DNA of 64,000 nucleotides, taken from the NCBI GenBank assembly GCA_030427205.1, contig JAUHXC010000023.1, forward strand, positions 1 to 64,000, read 5' to 3'. Within the stretch, counting starts at the first letter, position 1. Each line of letters begins with the position of its first letter. Below, piece by piece: positions 8,704 through 17,786 of this stretch. This stretch comes from a bacterium. GTDB taxonomy: Bacteria > Myxococcota_A > Bradymonadia > UBA7976 > UBA1532. The position numbers and the translations under genes were made by a program. Under the pieces are notes generated by a model, which made no database searches, had not been told where the DNA came from, and saw nothing but the letters and a program-made list of their open reading frames with translations.

Positions 8704-10403
8704 CACGCCTCAGCTGGGTTCTGCTGGCCTGTGCGTTGCCCCTGTCGGCCCTGGCCGACGCCGGGCCGATGGTGATGGTCTACGAAGGCGCGCTGGCCGA
8801 CGCGGCGGGTGCGCCGGTCGAAGCCGAGCTGCCCGTGCGCTTCGCGCTCTACGATGATCCGCAGGCCGACGAGGCGCTGTGGCACGAGGTCCACCCGGTC
8901 GTCGCCGTGGTCGACGGTCGCTTCCGTGTCGTGCTCGGCAGCGTCGAGCCGCTGCCCGCCGATAGCGATACGTTTGGTCGGCTGTTCCTCGGCGTGACCG
9001 TCGACGATGACGACGAGGCGCTGCCGCGCATACAGCTCGGCGGCGCGCCATTCGCTCTGGTGGCGGCCGAGGCGCTCGACGTCTCCGGTCGCATGATCCA
9101 CCCCGCCGGGATCTCGATCGGAGATCTGCTGATCGACGCACGGGGCATCCGCATGGGCGGTGAGCCGCTGACCGGCCCGCCGGGTCCGGTGGGCCCGGAA
9201 GGCCCTCCAGGCCCGGCCGGTGAAGCCGGTCCGGCCGGTGCCGTGGGTCCGGCGGGTGCCGTGGGGCCGGCAGGTCCGGCGGGTGCCGTGGGTCCGGCAG
9301 GTCCGGCGGGTGCCGTGGGTCCGGCGGGTCCGGCGGGTGCCGTGGGTCCGGCAGGCCCGCGGGGCCCCGCAGGCCCGGCCGGCGCAGACGGGCCGGCCGG
9401 TGCCGACGGTGCCGACGGGGTCCCCGGTCCGGCTGGCCCGGCAGGCCCGGCTGGCCCGGCAGGCCCGGCAGGCCCCGCCGGACCGCCGGGCATCGCGCCC
9501 CTGACGGACGTCTTCGTCGAACCCGACCCCCACAGCGACGAGCTGGTCGGCATCCCGCGGGCGCAGGCCGAGGGCATCGTCGTGCCGATGCAGGTGGACG
9601 CCGACGGCGAGATCATCTCGCTGTCGGTCGCCGTCGACATCGTGCACCCCGACGTCTCGCACCTGCAGCTCTACCTCGTCGCGCCGACCGGGGACGAGGT
9701 CCTGCTGCACGACGGACCGGGCGGCAGCCCCGGCGGTCCCGATCTGCAGGTCAGCTGGCCCGACGAGCGCATGCCGGTCGAGCCGCTCGAGCGTTTCGCC
9801 GGGCTCGAGATGCAGGGGCAGTGGTCGTTGCGCCTGGTCGATACCGACGTGCTCAACCCCGAGGACGCGCCGCGCGAGCTGGTCTCGTGGACCCTCGACG
9901 GCACCCGCCGGGTCGCCGGCAGCTGGCGGCTCCCGGCGTCCGGCCGGCTTCAGGTGGATACACCGACGCGCTTCACCGACACCGTGACGTTCGACCGCGA
10001 CGTCGACGTGGCCGGTCGGCTCTCGGTGCCCAAGTACGCCTTCTGGCGTACGGGAAGCATCGTTCACTATCGCCCGCCGACCCTGGGAGGGGCGGAGGTG
10101 ACGCTGAACACCAACGAGTGCGAAGCCAACGCCACCTGCTGCACCGACGACGGTGCCATCTGCCTGCGATCCTCTGCGGCCGGCGATGGCATCCTGAGCT
10201 TGACCCTGGAAGGTACTTCGCGGGTCTGCACGATCTTCCACGTCGACGACGACGTGCCCGGGGCGTCGAAGGGGCTCTACTTCGCGGTCGATGGCGGCAA
10301 TAACTGCCTGCGACGGGGCACGCCGTGCATGCAGATCAGCCGCGAAGGCTTCGGCCACAACGTACTCGACGACTACGCGTCGTACGCCGTCGTCTGCTTG
10401 TAG
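8700..10403 (+). CDS. Secreted collagen-like protein with a P-domain
   Basis: A 567-aa protein with a Sec signal peptide (LPLSALADA). Domains in order: an N-terminal 'MVYEGALADAAGAPV' module common at the head of myxobacterial tail-fibre-like surface proteins (residues ~20-155); an uninterrupted collagen Gly-X-Y tract of about 35 triplets (~159-263), dominated by GPAGPAGAV; a proprotein-convertase-type P-domain (~290-400, VDIVHPDVSHLQLYLVAPTG and WSLRLVDTD); and a C-terminal Cys-containing head. The collagen part should trimerise. The DNA under it is a 27-bp repeat, so tract length may vary between strains. It is translationally coupled to the upstream small lipoprotein. An adhesin or structural role is inferred. 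Confidence 0.85.
   Translation: MTRLSWVLLACALPLSALADAGPMVMVYEGALADAAGAPVEAELPVRFALYDDPQADEALWHEVHPVVAVVDGRFRVVLGSVEPLPADSDTFGRLFLGVTVDDDDEALPRIQLGGAPFALVAAEALDVSGRMIHPAGISIGDLLIDARGIRMGGEPLTGPPGPVGPEGPPGPAGEAGPAGAVGPAGAVGPAGPAGAVGPAGPAGAVGPAGPAGAVGPAGPRGPAGPAGADGPAGADGADGVPGPAGPAGPAGPAGPAGPAGPPGIAPLTDVFVEPDPHSDELVGIPRAQAEGIVVPMQVDADGEIISLSVAVDIVHPDVSHLQLYLVAPTGDEVLLHDGPGGSPGGPDLQVSWPDERMPVEPLERFAGLEMQGQWSLRLVDTDVLNPEDAPRELVSWTLDGTRRVAGSWRLPASGRLQVDTPTRFTDTVTFDRDVDVAGRLSVPKYAFWRTGSIVHYRPPTLGGAEVTLNTNECEANATCCTDDGAICLRSSAAGDGILSLTLEGTSRVCTIFHVDDDVPGASKGLYFAVDGGNNCLRRGTPCMQISREGFGHNVLDDYASYAVVCL
9236..9355 (+). repeat. 27-bp repeats encoding the collagen tract
   Basis: Inside the collagen-like gene the block GCGGGTGCCGTGGGTCCGGC recurs at a 27-bp step (nine residues, three Gly-X-Y triplets). 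Copies differ by single bases. The repeat keeps frame, so slippage would lengthen or shorten the collagen rod without breaking the protein. Confidence 0.75.
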
Positions 10404-10507
10404 GCTGCATCGGGCACCGCGCGCTCGGCCGCCCCGGCCTGATGCCCGCACGGACCAATCACAACGCCGCCGATGACCCACGCCGACAGCCGGGGTAGGG
10501 TGGCGTG

Positions 10508-13500
10508 ATGTCCGCCTCCGCCTCCGCCTCCGCCTCCGGCCCCATCTCTCCCGCGATCGAGCGCCGCCGCGATGCCGTCCTCGCCCGCCTCGACCGCGGG
10601 TCGCCGCCGGCGGATGCCCTGCCCGCGCTCATCGCCGACCCCGACCCGGTGATCCGCCACGCCGCCCTGCTCGCCCTGCGCGCCCGCCTCGCCGACGGCC
10701 GGCCCGATGGCCCGCTGCTGCCCGCCGACCCCGCCGACGCGCCGCCCGAGACCGTCGCCTTGCTGGCCGAGCTGCACCTGCTCGACCCGCGCGACGCGCC
10801 GCCGCCGGCCGACGCCGCGCTGCCCGGCTCCGTCGCCGCCTTGTGGGCCGCCGCCCGCATCGCCCGGTCGGGTCTGCTGCCCGACCTGCCACCGGGCCTG
10901 CTGATCGAGGCCATGGAGCACATCCGCTGGCCGGCGCTGCGCGACCCGCTGCCCGCGCTGAAGGCCGCGCTGGGTCACCCGGTGACCGCGCGGGCCGCGG
11001 TGGAGGGGCTGGGTCTGCTGGGCCGCACGGGGCGCCTGCCGGCCGCGGCGCTGGTGCCGTTGCTGGTCGACGCGTTGCCCGGCCCCCATGGCGATCGCGC
11101 CGCCGAGGCGTTGGCCGAGCCGTGGTCGCTGGCCGCGCCGCTGCCCGCCACGTCGCTGCCCGCCACGTCGCTGCCCGTCGCGTCACTGCTGGCGGCCCTC
11201 GACGGGCCGGGCGCCGACGCCGCGGCGCGGGCGTTGGTGATCCGCGGCGAGACCGAGCGGTTGATGCGGGCGCTGGGTGAAGACGCCCGGCCCGCGGCGA
11301 CCCACCGGGCGATCCTGAGCGCGCTGGGCGGGGCCGAGGCGCGGGCGGTTCACCCGCTGGTCGAGCGCGCGCTGGCCGACCCGCCGCGCTTCGGGCCGCC
11401 TGTGCTGGGGACGCTGCGCGCGTGGCGCTGGCAGTTCGAGGGCGCGCGGATCGAGCCGCGCCACGTCGCGCCGGTGGTCGAGCTGGCGTTGGCGTCGCCG
11501 TCCGTCGCGCCCGACGCGGTGGCCACCGTGCTCGACCCGCACGCCGAGCAGGCCGTCGAGGCGCTGCTCGATCGGCTCGCCGAGGCCCCGGCCCGGGTGC
11601 TCGCGATCGTCGCGGCGCTGCCGCGGGCGGTCTCCGACGCTGCGCTCGTCGCCTGCGCCGCTGACCCCGCGTACGCCGCCCTCGCCGACAGCCTCGGGCC
11701 GGCGCTGGCGGCCCGGTCCGACGCTCCGTCTTGCGCCGCGGCTTTGCGCCGGCTGCTCGCCGGCACGGCGCTGGCCCACGACCTCGACTGCGACCTCGCC
11801 CCGCCGAATGCGCCCCGGCTGGCCCACGCCAACGCGCTGCGCCGCGGGGCATCACCCGACTGGCCCTCCGTCATCGCCCGGGGCGAGGTGAACGGCGCGG
11901 TGATCGCCGCCTGCGCCGCCCCGCCGCCGGCCTTCACCCGCTGGGCCACGACCCCGGGTCATCCGCTGCGGCTGCCGGCCATCGCCGCGCTGGGCCGAGG
12001 CGGCGGGCCGCGGTGCATGGCCGCGCTCGCCGAGGGCCTGGCCGATGAAGACGAGGCGGTGGTCGAGGCGTGCATCGCCGCGCTGGGCGCCGTCGGCCGG
12101 CGTCACCCGGCGCGCCGCTCGGCCTCCGACGGCCCGGAGGCCTCGGCGGTGGTCGAGGGCATTCGCCTGGCCCTCGACGCCGAGCCCGGCCCGCGGGTGC
12201 TCGCCGGTCTGTTCGGGCGCCTCGCCGAGTACCGCCATCGGGGCGTGGCGTCGAGCATCCGGCCGCACCTGCGCCATCCCGACGTCGAGGTGCGCTGCCG
12301 GGCGATCTCGGCGCTGGCCGCCGCCGTCGAGCAGACGACGCCCTGGCTCGTCTCCCGCGGCCTGCCGGCGGACCATCGCGAGGCGCGGGCCCTGCTCGAC
12401 GCGCTGGGGCGGCGGGCCGATCCGGCCGGCCACCCAGCCCTGGTCCTGGCGCTCTCGCTGCCGGTGATGAACCTCAAGAAGACCGCCGCCGAAGCCCTGC
12501 GCCGCGCGCCGCACCCGGCGGCGATCCCTTCGCTGCTGCGCTGGCTGGGGCGGCACGACAACCCGGGGTTTCGCGAGAGCCTGAGCCGGGCGCTCGACGC
12601 GGCGGCGGGCGCGAGCGCGGTGGGGCTGCTGCGCGCGGCCTGTGATTCGGCCGCGGCCGAGGGCGACGGCCAGCGGGTCGAGCGGCTGGCGCTGGCGTTC
12701 GACGGGCGGGTGCCGGCGGCGACGCTCGCCGCGTGGATCGACGAGGCGCCGTGGGGGCCGCGGCTGGCCGGGCTGGTCTTCGCCGATCGGGTCGGGCCGA
12801 GTGAAGGCAGCGTCGACAGCGTGCGCCGGCGGCTGGCGGACGCGGTCGACGCGCCGCCGCCCACCGCCGACGACAGCCGCCGATCGGCCGCGGCGCGGGC
12901 GCGGGTCGCGCTGAAGACATGGCGCCCGGGTGAGGATCCGGCGCCGGTCCTGGCGCAGCTCGGCGCGCTGGGGGCGGGGCCGGTCGACGCGCTGCTCGTC
13001 GATCGGGCCTGCGCGATCCTGCCCCACGCTGCGGCGGCCGATCGGACGCGGCTGGTCGCGCTGCTGGTCCGAGCGCCGGCGAGCCGCCGCTTCCGGGCGG
13101 TGCAGAGCCTGCGCGCCGTCGCCGACGACGGGGCCATCGGCGCCATCGGCGCCATGGTTGTGCTCGGCGCCCAGCCCACCGACGCCGAGCGGCCGCGCTG
13201 GCGGACCCACGCCGATGCGCGGGTGCGGGCGCGGGCCGCGCTGCCGCTGGACGACCCCGGAGAGTCACCCGCCGCCCGCCGCCGGGCCCTGATCGCGGCG
13301 GGGCGGGCCGTCGACGCGCTCGCGGCGGCGCTGGACGGGCGGGATGACGTGCGGGCGGTGATCGACGAACAGCATCGCCTCTGGGGTCCGCGGGCGACGC
13401 TGCGGGCGCTGGCTGCCGTCGCCGAGGGGGATCGCTGGGACCCGCTGCTGCGCGCGCTGGCGGGCCATCCGCTGCTCGGCGCGCTGCTCGACCTGAAGAC

Positions 13501-14839
13501 GCCGCCGCCGGGCCCCGCGGCGGCGCGCGCGCTGGCCCGCCATCCGACGTTGCAGGGCCTGGAACGGCTGCGAGCCCGGCGGGATGACCCCGACGCCGTG
13601 CGCGCGCTGGCCCGCCGCGGCGCGCCCGCGGCCATCGCCGCCTGCCTCGAGCGCGGCTGGCTCGGCGACATGCGCCCGGTCGGCGCCTGGGCCGCGGCGA
13701 TCCGCGCGACGCCGCTCGAACAGACGCGGCTGCTGCAGCTCGCCGATCGGGCCGGCGGCGCGCTCGAGCGACCGGTGCTCGCCGCCCTGGTCGACCGCCT
13801 GGCCCGCGCGCCCGACGGCCCCGGCGCGCCGATCGCGCTGCGGCTGCGCGCCCGCGCCTTCGATCGGGTCTGGCCTCATGTGGCGCCGCACTGGCGCGGC
13901 GAGACGGCCGCGCGCTGGCTGCCGGCGCTGCCGCCGACCCGGGTCCCGCCCGGGGTGATCATCCGCGCCTTCGCCGCCGCCGAGACCGCGGTCCGGCCGC
14001 TCTACGTGCGCTGGTTCGCCGCCGCGGTCGACGAAGGCCCTCTGCACGCCCCGGGGCTGCGGGCGGCGCTGCTGCGCGATCCGAAGGCTCTCGACCGAAC
14101 CGGCTGGCGGCTGCTGTGCGCGCTGGTCGACAGCGCCGAGTCCCGGGCCGAGCTCGTCGCGCTGCTGCGGGACCAGCTCGAGCCCGAGGCGGCTGCGCGG
14201 CTGCTGCTCGACGGGCTCGACGGCCAGCCGCCCGCGGTTCAGATCCCGCTGCTGCTGCCTTGGCGCCAGACCGACGCCGCGCTGTCCCGGCTGGCCGCGC
14301 TGTGGTGCCTCGGCGAGCGGGCGCGGCGGCTGCTGCCCGCCACGTTGACGCCGACCCTGGTCGAGCGCGCCCTCACCGCCCTCGAGGGCCCGGCGCGCTC
14401 GCCGGCCGCCGCCAAGGCGCTGTTGACGGCGCTGGTCGAGACCCGCCCCGACGGCGTGGACGTGGCGGCCATCGTCGCCGGGGCCCTCGAACACCGCGAT
14501 ACCAGCGTGCAGGCCCACGCCCACCGCTTGCTGCGGCGCTGCACCGCTCGGGGGCGCTACCTGATCGAGACCCGCCGGCTGCTCGTCGACCGCCACCCGT
14601 CCGTGATGCGGCGGGCGGTGCGGGTGGTGTGCTACGGCGAAGACATCGGCGCGCTGAAGCGGGTCGTGCCCCACCTGCACGCCGCCGATCGGGCGCTGCG
14701 CGAGTCGGCCGGCGACGGCCTGATCGGCCTGGGCGAAGCGGCCCTCGACGCGCTGTACGCCGCCCACCGCGCCGCCCGCCCCGACCGCCGCCCGGCCATC
14801 GCGGCGGTCATCGACGCCATCGAGGCCGGCGAGGCATAG
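10508..14839 (+). CDS. Very large HEAT-like repeat protein
   Basis: A 1443-aa cytoplasmic-type protein with no signal peptide or membrane segment. It starts with a low-complexity Ser/Ala stretch encoded by a 6-bp repeat, and then consists almost entirely of ~35-45-residue helical pairs rich in Ala, Leu, Arg and Pro. Characteristic units read DPDPVIRHAALLALRARL, HPDVEVRCRAISALAAAV and RHPSVMRRAVRVVCYGED, the pattern of HEAT/PBS-lyase-like repeats. Such solenoids act as scaffolds for protein binding. It ends ~110 bp before the first gene of the spike island and may belong with it, but nothing in the sequence proves that. Confidence 0.8.
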   Translation: MSASASASASGPISPAIERRRDAVLARLDRGSPPADALPALIADPDPVIRHAALLALRARLADGRPDGPLLPADPADAPPETVALLAELHLLDPRDAPPPADAALPGSVAALWAAARIARSGLLPDLPPGLLIEAMEHIRWPALRDPLPALKAALGHPVTARAAVEGLGLLGRTGRLPAAALVPLLVDALPGPHGDRAAEALAEPWSLAAPLPATSLPATSLPVASLLAALDGPGADAAARALVIRGETERLMRALGEDARPAATHRAILSALGGAEARAVHPLVERALADPPRFGPPVLGTLRAWRWQFEGARIEPRHVAPVVELALASPSVAPDAVATVLDPHAEQAVEALLDRLAEAPARVLAIVAALPRAVSDAALVACAADPAYAALADSLGPALAARSDAPSCAAALRRLLAGTALAHDLDCDLAPPNAPRLAHANALRRGASPDWPSVIARGEVNGAVIAACAAPPPAFTRWATTPGHPLRLPAIAALGRGGGPRCMAALAEGLADEDEAVVEACIAALGAVGRRHPARRSASDGPEASAVVEGIRLALDAEPGPRVLAGLFGRLAEYRHRGVASSIRPHLRHPDVEVRCRAISALAAAVEQTTPWLVSRGLPADHREARALLDALGRRADPAGHPALVLALSLPVMNLKKTAAEALRRAPHPAAIPSLLRWLGRHDNPGFRESLSRALDAAAGASAVGLLRAACDSAAAEGDGQRVERLALAFDGRVPAATLAAWIDEAPWGPRLAGLVFADRVGPSEGSVDSVRRRLADAVDAPPPTADDSRRSAAARARVALKTWRPGEDPAPVLAQLGALGAGPVDALLVDRACAILPHAAAADRTRLVALLVRAPASRRFRAVQSLRAVADDGAIGAIGAMVVLGAQPTDAERPRWRTHADARVRARAALPLDDPGESPAARRRALIAAGRAVDALAAALDGRDDVRAVIDEQHRLWGPRATLRALAAVAEGDRWDPLLRALAGHPLLGALLDLKTPPPGPAAARALARHPTLQGLERLRARRDDPDAVRALARRGAPAAIAACLERGWLGDMRPVGAWAAAIRATPLEQTRLLQLADRAGGALERPVLAALVDRLARAPDGPGAPIALRLRARAFDRVWPHVAPHWRGETAARWLPALPPTRVPPGVIIRAFAAAETAVRPLYVRWFAAAVDEGPLHAPGLRAALLRDPKALDRTGWRLLCALVDSAESRAELVALLRDQLEPEAAARLLLDGLDGQPPAVQIPLLLPWRQTDAALSRLAALWCLGERARRLLPATLTPTLVERALTALEGPARSPAAAKALLTALVETRPDGVDVAAIVAGALEHRDTSVQAHAHRLLRRCTARGRYLIETRRLLVDRHPSVMRRAVRVVCYGEDIGALKRVVPHLHAADRALRESAGDGLIGLGEAALDALYAAHRAARPDRRPAIAAVIDAIEAGEA

Positions 14840-14949
14840 CCCGCCACAGCGAGCCCGTATACTGGATGCCACAAAGGGGATGGTGTCCTGTCATGGTTTT
14901 GCCTTGTTCGAGCCGGAATGTCGGCCTATCCTGCCATCGGAGGCAGGTG

Positions 14950-15192
14950 ATGAACGACGACGAGCACCGCGCATTCCTGGCCGCGGCGGGCGACATCCAC
15001 CGGGATCTGACTCGCATCGAGGGGCTGCTCGCCCGCCTGCCCGGCCGGGTCGACGGCTTCGACGAGAGCCTGCACCGCGCCCGCTGGGAGCGCCCGCCGC
15101 CCCGCCGCGACCTCGACGACCGGCTCGCGCGCGTCGAGCAGGCCATCGCCCGCATCGAGCGCCGGGACGACCGCGAGGGGCCGACGCCGTGA
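14950..15192 (+). CDS. Small coiled-coil protein upstream of the first spike gene
   Basis: An 80-aa charged protein starting at ATG 14950 behind AGGCAGG. The sequence is largely helical with heptad-like Leu/Ile spacing (AAGDIHRDLTRIEGLL and LDDRLARVEQAIARIE), so a short coiled coil is likely. Its TGA overlaps the GTG start of the spike protein (GTGA), meaning the two are translated together. A small chaperone or adaptor for the spike is an inference from this coupling. Confidence 0.7.
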   Translation: MNDDEHRAFLAAAGDIHRDLTRIEGLLARLPGRVDGFDESLHRARWERPPPRRDLDDRLARVEQAIARIERRDDREGPTP

Positions 15193-16472
15193 TCCGCTTC
15201 GACCACTCCCCCGACGCCCGCGAGCAGCTGCGCAAGCGGCGCAAACCCGACCACCGCAACCCGATCCGCGGCGCCGTCGTGGGCATCGTGACCAACATCG
15301 TCGACCCGCAGTCGTGGGGCCGCATCAAGGTGCGCTTCCCGTGGCTGCACGACGACGTCGAGAGCAACTGGGCCCGCATCGCCCAGCCCTACGCCGGCGA
15401 CGGCCGGGGCACGTTCTGGCTGCCCGAGGTCGGCGACGAGGTCTGCGTGGTGTTCGACAACGGCGATACCAACCACCCGTACATACTGGGTGGCATCTAC
15501 AACGGCACCGACGTGCCGCCGCCGCCGGGCAACCCCGATGGCAAGGACGACACCAAGATCTGGCAGACGCGCAACGGCCACAAGCTGGCGTTCGAGGATC
15601 ACCCCAACGGCGAGCGCATCACGCTGACCGATGGCCCCGGCAGCCGCCATCTGGTCATCGACGTGGTCGGCGATACGATCACGCTCACCGCGGCGCCGGG
15701 CGACATCACGTTCGAGGCGCCGCAGGAGAACATCAAGTTCGAGTGCGTGAACCTCGAGATCGACGTGCGGCGCGACAGCACGTGGAGCCATGACACCACC
15801 CGCAGCGATCACTGCACCGATCGCGTCGAGACGGTGACCGGGCCCGACGTGCTGTCCATCGGGCAGACGCTGGCGGTCGTGACCAAGAACGCCGCCATCG
15901 CGCCGCAGAGCAGCGCGACGACGTTCGAGAAGATGGGCAATCAGGTCACCGGCAACCTGCGCATGGCGGGCGATAAGCGCGATCTGACGTCGACGACCAT
16001 CAAGCGCCTGTCGGCGCCCGAAGAGACCCAGGCGGGCAAGGTCACCGTGAAGGTGGAGGATACGTTCACCCATGTGGTGGACGGCGTGGCGGATGTGCAC
16101 TTCGGCAAGCAGACGGTCGATGCGAAGGACGCCACCTACGCGGCGAAGAAGACCACCGAGGTGCAGGGCGGCGATATCAAGGTGGAGGGCGGCGCGGCGG
16201 TGACCATGCTGGCGAGCAAGATCGACCTGGGTCCGGGCGGCCCGACGCAGCCGGGGCAGGTGGAGGAGCGGAAGAAGGATTGGATCGAGATCCGGCTGGT
16301 GGACGATCAGGGCGAGCCGATGGCCGACGAGAAGTACGAACTCACGCTGCCGGATGGCACGAAGAAATCGGGCAGCCTGGATGGCAATGGCAAGGCCCGG
16401 ATCGATGGTGTCATCCCCGGCTCCTGTCAGGTGCGATTCCCCGAGATGCAGCAGCCGTGGCAGCGCCAATGA
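15189..16472 (+). CDS. gp5-type spike protein (baseplate protein V / VgrG-like), short form
   Basis: A 427-aa tip protein of a contractile injection system. Residues ~28-110 form the gp5/VgrG OB-fold (GRIKVRFPWLHDDVESNWAR, then FWLPEVGDEV and the GxYNG turn). Residues ~140-330 are short beta-strand repeats expected to form the triple-stranded needle. Residues ~355-427 are a transthyretin-like or carboxypeptidase-regulatory-like domain (WIEIRLVDDQGEPM, ELTLPDGT). The ~350-residue gp27-like hub that opens a classical VgrG is absent: the OB domain begins near residue 28. It starts with GTG overlapping the preceding stop. Confidence 0.88.
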   Translation: MIRFDHSPDAREQLRKRRKPDHRNPIRGAVVGIVTNIVDPQSWGRIKVRFPWLHDDVESNWARIAQPYAGDGRGTFWLPEVGDEVCVVFDNGDTNHPYILGGIYNGTDVPPPPGNPDGKDDTKIWQTRNGHKLAFEDHPNGERITLTDGPGSRHLVIDVVGDTITLTAAPGDITFEAPQENIKFECVNLEIDVRRDSTWSHDTTRSDHCTDRVETVTGPDVLSIGQTLAVVTKNAAIAPQSSATTFEKMGNQVTGNLRMAGDKRDLTSTTIKRLSAPEETQAGKVTVKVEDTFTHVVDGVADVHFGKQTVDAKDATYAAKKTTEVQGGDIKVEGGAAVTMLASKIDLGPGGPTQPGQVEERKKDWIEIRLVDDQGEPMADEKYELTLPDGTKKSGSLDGNGKARIDGVIPGSCQVRFPEMQQPWQRQ

Positions 16473-16553
16473 GCAGGACGCCGGCCGAGATGCAGAGGGT
16501 CGCGCCCGTCGTCGAGCGCGGCGGCCACCGCCGACCGATGCGAGAGAGCCCCC

Positions 16554-17786
16554 GTGTCCCGCGCTGAATCACTCGATGGCATCTATCCGGCGGTCGTCAC
16601 CTCCAACGCAGACCCGATCAACTGCGGGCGCGTCAAGGTGATCTTCCCCTGGATGAACAATGGCGTCGAATCCAACTGGTGCCGCCTCGTGCAGCCCTAC
16701 GCCGGGCAGACGCGGGGCATGTTCTTCGTGCCCGAGGTGGGCGACGAGGTCGTCTGCGTCTTCGAGCACGGCGACATCAACCACCCGATGGTCATCGGCG
16801 CCACGTGGAACGGCGTGGACAAGCCGCCCGAACCCAACGATCCGGCCGGCGAGAACCATCACAAGGTCATCGAGACCCGCTCGGGGCATCGGCTGATCTT
16901 CGATGACACCCCGGGGCAGGAGTCGATCCAGCTCAACGACTGCTCGCTCAACAACATCGTGCGCTATGACAGCCAGACCAATACGCTGACGCTCAACGCG
17001 CGCACGGGAGACATCATCGTGCGGGCCTCGCGCACGCTGAACCTGGAGTCGCGTGAGCTGTTCTTCGACGTGACCGACTCGGCCTCGCTGACGGTGGGCG
17101 GCGATCACACGGTGACGGTCAAGCAATATGCCACCGAGCTGTGCGACAAGAGCAAGACCTGGACGGCGCAGTCTTCGCTGACCCTCGACTGCACCAAGAT
17201 CGACATCAAGGCCAGCGAGAGCTTCGCGCTCGACGGCGAGCAGGCGCAGCTGACGGTCAACGGCCAGGACTCCGATCAGACGGTGGTCGCCGGCACCACC
17301 ACCGACGCCATCAACCACCTGACGGTGACCGCCGACGAAGTGTACGAGCGGGCCGAGCGGCGGGTCTGGCGCACCGACGAGATGCACATCGAGACGCAGG
17401 CGCTGGCGCTCGAGGCGTCGGGCAACGTCAAGCTGGAGGCCGACGAGCACAAGACAACCGCCAAGGGCGAGCTGTCGTATCGCGGCAAGGACATCACCAC
17501 CGAGGGCGGCACGGTCAAGGTCTCGGGCAACCTGGACCTGAAGCCGGCCAAGAAGCCGCCCTCGCGCTCGGGCGAGAGTCAGGATGGCCTGGGGCCCAAG
17601 CCCGACTGGGTCGAGTTCCAGATCACCGACGCCTCGGGCATGCCATTGCCTTATGTGAAGTGTGAGGTGACCCTGCCCGATGGCTCCAAGGTCGAAGAGA
17701 CCACCGATGAGAAAGGCATGCTGCGCTTCGGCCACCAGGAGAGCGGGCAGGCGCAGATCAGCATCAAGGATCGCTACCCCGGATGA
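16554..17786 (+). CDS. Second gp5-type spike protein, short form
   Basis: A 410-aa paralog of the preceding spike with the same layout. The OB-fold is at residues ~10-95 (GRVKVIFPWMNNGVESNWCR, FFVPEVGDEVVCVFEHGD), a needle-like beta-repeat region follows at ~110-325, and the C-terminal transthyretin-like domain at ~350-410 carries DWVEFQITDASGMPL and EVTLPDGS. It too lacks a gp27-like hub. The start is a GTG; no ATG is available near the start of homology. Its stop overlaps the ATG of the next gene (ATGA). C-terminal domains of this type can carry or recruit an effector, so the downstream gene is a candidate cargo. Confidence 0.88.
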   Translation: MSRAESLDGIYPAVVTSNADPINCGRVKVIFPWMNNGVESNWCRLVQPYAGQTRGMFFVPEVGDEVVCVFEHGDINHPMVIGATWNGVDKPPEPNDPAGENHHKVIETRSGHRLIFDDTPGQESIQLNDCSLNNIVRYDSQTNTLTLNARTGDIIVRASRTLNLESRELFFDVTDSASLTVGGDHTVTVKQYATELCDKSKTWTAQSSLTLDCTKIDIKASESFALDGEQAQLTVNGQDSDQTVVAGTTTDAINHLTVTADEVYERAERRVWRTDEMHIETQALALEASGNVKLEADEHKTTAKGELSYRGKDITTEGGTVKVSGNLDLKPAKKPPSRSGESQDGLGPKPDWVEFQITDASGMPLPYVKCEVTLPDGSKVEETTDEKGMLRFGHQESGQAQISIKDRYPG

